Positions 5,835-9,140 of a DNA stretch of 9,140 nt are shown here, one piece after another. The notes under the pieces were generated by a model. That model was not told the origin of the DNA. It saw nothing but the letters and a program-made list of their open reading frames with translations, and searched no databases. The stretch is from UKL13-2 sp043756275. Lineage in GTDB: Bacteria; Pseudomonadota; Gammaproteobacteria; Burkholderiales; Usitatibacteraceae. Each line of letters starts with the position of its first letter. Position 1 is the stretch's first letter. The position numbers and the translations under genes are program-made. The stretch is taken from contig JAYURJ010000221.1 in the NCBI GenBank assembly GCA_043756275.1, positions 1-9,140 of the forward strand, written 5' to 3'.

Positions 5835-6656
5835 TCACTTGCCCCCACACAGCCCCGCCGTACGCATCCACGCGCCCGCAAGTGGTGTCGCACCGCTAAA
5901 CACAAGCTGCTTGCCGCGCAATTGCGCCTTACCTATTCCATCGCCCAGTAAGCGCAGCCCATCAAGCCGCCCGGAAAACTTGAATGCGTGCGCACCAACA
6001 ACCTCACCTTCGACGTGTTGATAGCGTTGCTGCAATGTCAGCGTGTGTCCCGTGTGCCTGGGCGAACACCAGCGGCCTTCCACGGTTGCAGGCACTTTCC
6101 ACAGCATCACGCGGCTGGTGCGGTCCAGGCCCAGTTTTTTCTCAGGCGCAGGCACGCGCAGTTCGGCATCGGGCGGCCAGTCGCCCATGTCCCAATCGTG
6201 CGAGACAATTCGCGTACCCGGCTTGAGTGCGAGCAGCTTCGGTCGCAGCGCCATATTCACGTCCGGCAATAAATACATCGTGATGACAGTGGCGCGAGAG
6301 AGGTCAGTCTGGAAAAGATCCTGCGCGCGAAATTCAGTGCGGTGCGCAACGCGTGCCTGCTTCGCGTTTTTGAGGCTGATCTCGACCAGCTTCGGGTCGA
6401 TCTCCACACCAAGCCCGCGCGCGCCAAATTTCTTCGCAGCCAAAATCACGATGCGGCCATCGCCTGAGCCCAGATCGATCACGACATCCTGTTTGCCGAT
6501 AGTGGCGATGGTAAGCATCGCTTCGCTCACAGATTGCGGTGTGGTGACATACGGGACATCCATGTCGACCGGTTGGGCGAAGAGGGTGGCGGCTGGCCAT
6601 AACAATGGCATGAAGGCAGCGGTGACGAGGCGGCGCGAAGGGAAAGACAATTTCAT
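5835..6656 (-). CDS. Class I SAM-dependent methyltransferase with N-terminal export signal
   Basis: This 273-aa protein has a SAM-binding Rossmann domain after an apparent signal peptide. Residues 1-27 (MKLSFPSRRLVTAAF, then a hydrophobic stretch ending LFA) look like an export signal with cleavage after A27. SRRLVT partly resembles a twin-arginine motif. PYVTTPQSVSEAML then leads into motif I, DLGSGDG (61-67), and the acidic residue of GVEID (E85) expected to bind the SAM ribose. Later blocks are AQDLFQTDLSRATVITMYLLP and LKPGTRIVSHDWDMGDW. The first ~195 residues resemble a group of small methyltransferases with the VPYVxTP start. A C-terminal region (~195-273), rich in Gly and short beta-like segments with three Cys, is not recognised. 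The substrate is unknown. There is no Shine-Dalgarno site before the ATG at 6656. The next gene upstream on this strand is cut off by a terminator, so it is probably transcribed alone. Confidence 0.85.
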   Translation of the reverse strand: MKLSFPSRRLVTAAFMPLLWPAATLFAQPVDMDVPYVTTPQSVSEAMLTIATIGKQDVVIDLGSGDGRIVILAAKKFGARGLGVEIDPKLVEISLKNAKQARVAHRTEFRAQDLFQTDLSRATVITMYLLPDVNMALRPKLLALKPGTRIVSHDWDMGDWPPDAELRVPAPEKKLGLDRTSRVMLWKVPATVEGRWCSPRHTGHTLTLQQRYQHVEGEVVGAHAFKFSGRLDGLRLLGDGIGKAQLRGKQLVFSGATPLAGAWMRTAGLCGGK

Positions 6657-6662
6657 TGTCGG

Positions 6663-6691
6663 ATTCTAGCCGACAGCTATGTTTTTATCAG
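6663..6691 (-). promoter_or_regulatory. Candidate sigma-70 promoter for the methyltransferase gene, possibly leaderless
   Basis: On the minus strand, CTGATA (6691-6686, 4 of 6 matches to TTGACA) is followed after exactly 17 nt by TAGAAT (6668-6663, 5 of 6 matches to TATAAT). Six nucleotides (CCGACA) then separate the -10 box from the ATG at 6656. Transcription from this promoter would begin at or next to the start codon, giving a leaderless mRNA. That fits the absence of a Shine-Dalgarno site. Confidence 0.45.
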
Positions 6692-6709
6692 CCGTTCCAC
6701 CATGTGAAA

Positions 6710-6744
6710 AGACCCGGTTCGCAGCGTTACTGCGAAGCGGGTCT
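6710..6744 (-). terminator. Intrinsic terminator of the DUF4398-OmpA operon
   Basis: AGACCCGGTTCGCAG (6710-6724) pairs with CTGCGAAGCGGGTCT (6730-6744) as a 15-bp stem with one mismatch and the 5-nt loop CGTTA. Read on the minus strand it starts 36 bp after the stop of the OmpA-family gene and is followed directly by TTTTCAC, a short U-run. It separates that operon from the methyltransferase gene. Confidence 0.8.
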
Positions 6745-6780
6745 CGGATGTAACGGGTGAGAACCCTGATGAAGACCGGT

Positions 6781-7752
6781 CTATCGACGCGAAAGTACTA
6801 TCTGCCCCGGTTCCGAAATCACCACCTCAACCCGCCGGTTGATGGCGCGGTTGGTGTCAGTGTCGTTGGCGGCAACCGGGAAATCTTTGCCGTAACCAAC
6901 AGAGGATATGCGTTCCGGTGCAATGCCCAGACCGATCAATTGGCCCCTGATTGCTTCTGCGCGTCGTTGCGAAAGCTCAGCGTTATAGGCGGCACTGCCG
7001 ACGCTATCGGTGTGACCTTCGATGGAAACGCGGCGGTCGGGATACTGCCTGAGGAAATCCGCCAGTTGCGCCATGCGCGCCTGTGCGCTGGCCTTCACTT
7101 CGGCGCGATTGAATTCGAACAACACATCACCCAGCGTAATCACCATGCCGCGCTCAGTTTTCAACGCTTCAAGTACCGCAAGCTGGCGCGCCAGACCGGC
7201 GGCGCGTGCTTCAGCCGTCGCGGCTTGGGTTTGCGCGCTTGCCGCCTGAGCCTGTGCGGTAGCGGCCTGATCGTTTGCGTTGGCGGCTTGTTGCTGTGCG
7301 GCGGCATTCTGCGCACGTTGTACGTCTGCATCAGCGCGGGCATCGCGGGCATCAGCACGGGCCACCACAGCCGATGATCGGGCGCGTTGTGCGTCCCGCT
7401 CACGGGCATCGGCGCGTACGCGTTCGCGCTCAACTTGAGCCGTCTTGATCAAATCTTCTGAGGCCTTGGCACTGCCTGCGGCCCTCGCCGTGCGTGCGCG
7501 CTGCGTGGCGAGATAGGCGTGGTGGTTGACATCAACCGCTTCACCCTTGGCCAGTGCCTGATCGGCGCGGGCCAGCGCATCGTTGGCTTTTCTCAATTCA
7601 AGCGGTGCGTTGGCCAGCACATCAGGGTCAGACGCGGCAGCGTTCACGTTGTTGCGCGCTTCCACCAATGCTGGCGGCGGCGTTGAAACGCTGGCGCAGC
7701 CAGCGGTGACGAGGGCTGCCATCAAAAGCGTCAATAGGGGTTTCTTGTTCAT
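6781..7752 (-). CDS. OmpA-family outer-membrane lipoprotein with DUF4398 domain
   Basis: This 323-aa protein starts with a lipoprotein signal peptide (MNKKPLLTLLMAALVTAGC, lipid-bearing Cys at residue 19, Ala-Ser next, consistent with the outer membrane). A DUF4398-like helical domain (about 28-105: EARNNVNAAASDPDVLANAP...) is followed by a long Ala/Gln/Arg-rich stretch (about 105-200) that is probably an extended coiled coil. The C-terminal OmpA domain (about 203-315) has LFEFNRAEV, EGHTDSVG with D249, LSQRRAEAI and NRAINRRVEV with R306/R307. The Asp and Arg are the residues that grip diaminopimelate in peptidoglycan. It likely tethers the outer membrane to the cell wall, with the helical part as spacer. 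The ATG at 7752 has a good ribosome site and precedes the signal peptide. The frame stays open upstream to 8031, but that part overlaps the next gene. It is second in a two-gene operon. Confidence 0.9.
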   Translation of the reverse strand: MNKKPLLTLLMAALVTAGCASVSTPPPALVEARNNVNAAASDPDVLANAPLELRKANDALARADQALAKGEAVDVNHHAYLATQRARTARAAGSAKASEDLIKTAQVERERVRADARERDAQRARSSAVVARADARDARADADVQRAQNAAAQQQAANANDQAATAQAQAASAQTQAATAEARAAGLARQLAVLEALKTERGMVITLGDVLFEFNRAEVKASAQARMAQLADFLRQYPDRRVSIEGHTDSVGSAAYNAELSQRRAEAIRGQLIGLGIAPERISSVGYGKDFPVAANDTDTNRAINRRVEVVISEPGQIVLSRR

Positions 7753-7758
7753 GGTGAA

Positions 7759-7764
7759 TTCCTT
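7759..7764 (-). promoter_or_regulatory. Shine-Dalgarno site of the OmpA-family gene
   Basis: AAGGAA on the minus strand lies 6 nt before the ATG at 7752. It decides this start over longer versions of the frame and sits in the 37-bp gap after the preceding gene. Confidence 0.7.
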
Positions 7765-7789
7765 ATGTGGTCGAAAAACTAACTGCTGA

Positions 7790-8185
7790 TTAACCGCGGG
7801 CGATTTCTTCACGCAACTGGCGGATGCCCTCGCGTACTTCCTGCAATGCGCGGCTGGAGCGCACAGAATGCGATTTGGCTTCGGCAAGATTGGCATCGAC
7901 CTCGGCCTGCTCGGCGAGGCGGCGGGCATCGTCGTAATCCTTGCGGGCAACGGCAGCGGTGGCGCGTTCCAGTTTGTTGCGCGCATCGGCAACTTCAACT
8001 GGTGCATCGGCACCGGCAGGTCCGGCGGCACGATCTACTGCCGCTCTGGCCACAGCCATCTGCTCGCGAGGCATGTCGCCGGTCGACGCGCATCCGGCAG
8101 CGGTGAGTACGGCGAATGCTGCAATCGCGGCCAATGCAGCGCGCGTGCGGTTACTTTTTTGATTATTGGTCTCAACGGTGCTCAT
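7790..8185 (-). CDS. DUF4398-domain lipoprotein
   Basis: This 131-aa protein has a polar N-terminus (residues 1-16), a hydrophobic stretch and the lipobox LTAAGC (Cys 32), followed by Ala-Ser, so it should be anchored in the outer membrane facing the periplasm. The mature part is a DUF4398-like helical domain: AVARAAVDRAAGPAGADAPVEVADARNKLERA, then a helix-rich charged tail ending LREEIARG that may form a coiled coil. The same pattern occurs at the N-terminus of the OmpA-family protein encoded 37 bp downstream, so the two are likely paralogous partners in one operon. The ATG at 8185 has a strong ribosome site; the frame is open upstream to 8299 but those residues do not resemble a lipoprotein start. 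No role is established for DUF4398. Confidence 0.85.
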   Translation of the reverse strand: MSTVETNNQKSNRTRAALAAIAAFAVLTAAGCASTGDMPREQMAVARAAVDRAAGPAGADAPVEVADARNKLERATAAVARKDYDDARRLAEQAEVDANLAEAKSHSVRSSRALQEVREGIRQLREEIARG

Positions 8186-8190
8186 GAATA

Positions 8191-8196
8191 TCTCCT
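8191..8196 (-). promoter_or_regulatory. Shine-Dalgarno site of the DUF4398 lipoprotein gene
   Basis: AGGAGA on the minus strand lies 5 nt before the ATG at 8185. It supports this start over the longer frame that begins near 8299. Confidence 0.75.
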
Positions 8197-8305
8197 GCAA
8201 TGAAAAACGGTTGTCCTCGTCGAACCCGACGCAGGCAGCATTCATTGTCTTGTGGAGCGGGTGGTTCACCCATCGGCGCACCGCCTGATGTGGTGTCATC
8301 CATGC

Positions 8306-8325
8306 GCCTACAGGGGTGTGCAGGC
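8306..8325 (-). other. Small hairpin between the J-domain gene and the lipoprotein operon
   Basis: On the minus strand GCCTGCA and TGTAGGC can form a 7-bp stem with one G-U pair and a 6-nt loop. It starts 18 bp after the stop of the J-domain gene. No U-run follows on this strand, so it is a weak terminator candidate at best. On the plus strand a T-rich run (8331-8343) follows, but no plus-strand gene leads into it. Confidence 0.3.
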
Positions 8326-8343
8326 TTCAGTTATTTATTTTTA

Positions 8344-9140
8344 TCAATTCCGCCATCTGGCTTCGCGCCGGTAGCTTTTGATCCAGACTTTGAATGCCAC
8401 CAGATTGTTGGGCACCGACATTTCTTTTTGAATTTGCTTGATGTGGCGTCGCAGATCGGCGATGTCGCGCAGCAGATACGGCATCACGGCTTCGGGCATC
8501 AGGCGCTGGAACGGCGGCAGATTGAGTTGCTCGCGCAGCGGCATTTCAAGATGCGCGATTTCCTGTTCCAGTTCCGCCCATTGGTCTTCCAATATTTTAT
8601 TGAAATGCCTTAATCGTTCCTCAGACATTCCCGCGATGGCCTTCGCGTCAATCTGCTCCAGCTCCAATTGCAATTCCAGAAGCTGCAATAAATCTTTTTT
8701 GTCATACGCCTGATTGACCCGTTGCATCAATGCGGTCTTACGCTTGCGCTCATCAATATCCGGCTCGCGATCAGGGTGCAATGCACTCACCAGTTTGCGA
8801 TAGACCTCGCGAATAGAGAGGCTGGTTTGCGCGGCCTCCGCGTTTAGTTTTTCTTCACGGGCGAGTTGTTTGGCGGTTTTTCTTCGCTGCGTATGGCCAG
8901 CTTGTTCTTCCTGACGCCGCTGCTGTGCTTTTTCCATCTGCTTGTCCAGTTGCGCCAGCAAATCTTCGGGCGAATTCAAGTCGGCCGCATCGCCCAGATC
9001 GACGCCGAACATCGATTCCATCGTCGTTTTCATGCTGTTCACCGCGGCTTCTTCTTCAGCGTCAAAGTCGGTCTCGCTGTGTTTGTTATAGATTTCTTTA
9101 AGCGTGTTGTCTTCGGTATCGACAATCAATTGCTCAGCGA
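8344..9140 (-). CDS. J-domain (DnaJ-like) co-chaperone, 5' end beyond the window
   Basis: The frame is open to the right edge (codons for AEQ precede the TTG at 9129), so the start lies outside. About 264 residues are visible. An acidic, charged N-terminal part is followed by a Lys/Arg/Gln-rich helix. Then comes a J-domain-like segment: SLSIREVYRKLVSALHPDREPD, with the HPD tripeptide beginning at codon 8778-8776, and RKTALMQRVNQAYDKKDLLQLLEL. The HPD motif is what stimulates the ATPase of DnaK-type Hsp70. The J segment lies in the middle of the protein, not at the N-terminus, and there is no Gly/Phe region or zinc finger. The rest is highly helical and probably coiled coil, ending RREARWRN. 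It is likely a specialised cytoplasmic co-chaperone of unknown client. Only the J-domain assignment is firm. Confidence 0.8.
   Translation of the reverse strand, partial: AEQLIVDTEDNTLKEIYNKHSETDFDAEEEAAVNSMKTTMESMFGVDLGDAADLNSPEDLLAQLDKQMEKAQQRRQEEQAGHTQRRKTAKQLAREEKLNAEAAQTSLSIREVYRKLVSALHPDREPDIDERKRKTALMQRVNQAYDKKDLLQLLELQLELEQIDAKAIAGMSEERLRHFNKILEDQWAELEQEIAHLEMPLREQLNLPPFQRLMPEAVMPYLLRDIADLRRHIKQIQKEMSVPNNLVAFKVWIKSYRREARWRN

Noticed and set aside
6043..6669. 208-codon plus-strand frame opposite the methyltransferase gene
   Set aside because: It is antisense to a gene with clear SAM-binding motifs and has no family resemblance of its own.
7753..8031. Upstream extension of the OmpA-family frame to 8031
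   Set aside because: The extension overlaps the DUF4398 lipoprotein gene and would bury the lipoprotein signal peptide; the ATG at 7752 has a proper ribosome site.
8186..8299. Upstream extension of the DUF4398 lipoprotein frame to 8299
   Set aside because: It would place 38 unrelated residues before the signal peptide, and the AGGAGA site marks the ATG at 8185.

Overview
The window looks like a stretch of chromosome from a betaproteobacterium. The evidence is an E. coli-type homodimeric pyruvate dehydrogenase E1 (AceE), an RsuA/RluF-type pseudouridine synthase of the sort common in beta- and gammaproteobacteria, a VF530-family small protein, a DUF4398 lipoprotein next to an OmpA-family lipoprotein, and a base composition moderately above 50% GC. 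The lineage is inferred from gene content only. No phage, transposase, CRISPR, tRNA or rRNA gene was found.

Layout, left to right: (1) The 3' end of a P19/Tp34-like periplasmic metal-binding protein on the plus strand (1-293). (2) An intergenic strip with two kinds of palindromic repeat (302-381 and 408-449). (3) aceE on the minus strand (497-3217) with no aceF or lpd beside it. (4) Divergent from aceE, a phytanoyl-CoA dioxygenase-family gene (3384-4263) broken by a 7-bp tandem duplication (frameshift) and then by an in-frame amber codon. (5) Convergent with that, an S4-domain pseudouridine synthase homologue with an altered active-site motif (4360-5073, minus). (6) A small VF530-family gene (5209-5460, plus). 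(7) A 374-bp gene-free stretch with a GC-rich hairpin repeat and a second, inverted copy of the 408-449 repeat. (8) A minus-strand run: a methyltransferase with an apparent export signal (5835-6656), its candidate promoter, an intrinsic terminator (6710-6744) that closes the upstream unit, an OmpA/DUF4398 lipoprotein (6781-7752), a stand-alone DUF4398 lipoprotein (7790-8185), and a J-domain protein running off the right edge (8344-9140).

Most neighbours do not form one pathway. The only clear operon is the DUF4398 lipoprotein followed by the OmpA lipoprotein, 37 bp apart, each with a good Shine-Dalgarno site and ending in a shared hairpin terminator. It probably makes a pair of outer-membrane lipoproteins that tie the envelope to peptidoglycan.

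I did not find an obviously new multi-gene system. The points most worth a second look are: the 40/42-bp inverted repeat pair and its palindromic structure; the doubly broken dioxygenase with a visible mutational mechanism; the exported SAM methyltransferase with a possibly leaderless transcript; the pseudouridine synthase that lacks the canonical catalytic aspartate; and the metal-binding protein with a replaced histidine.
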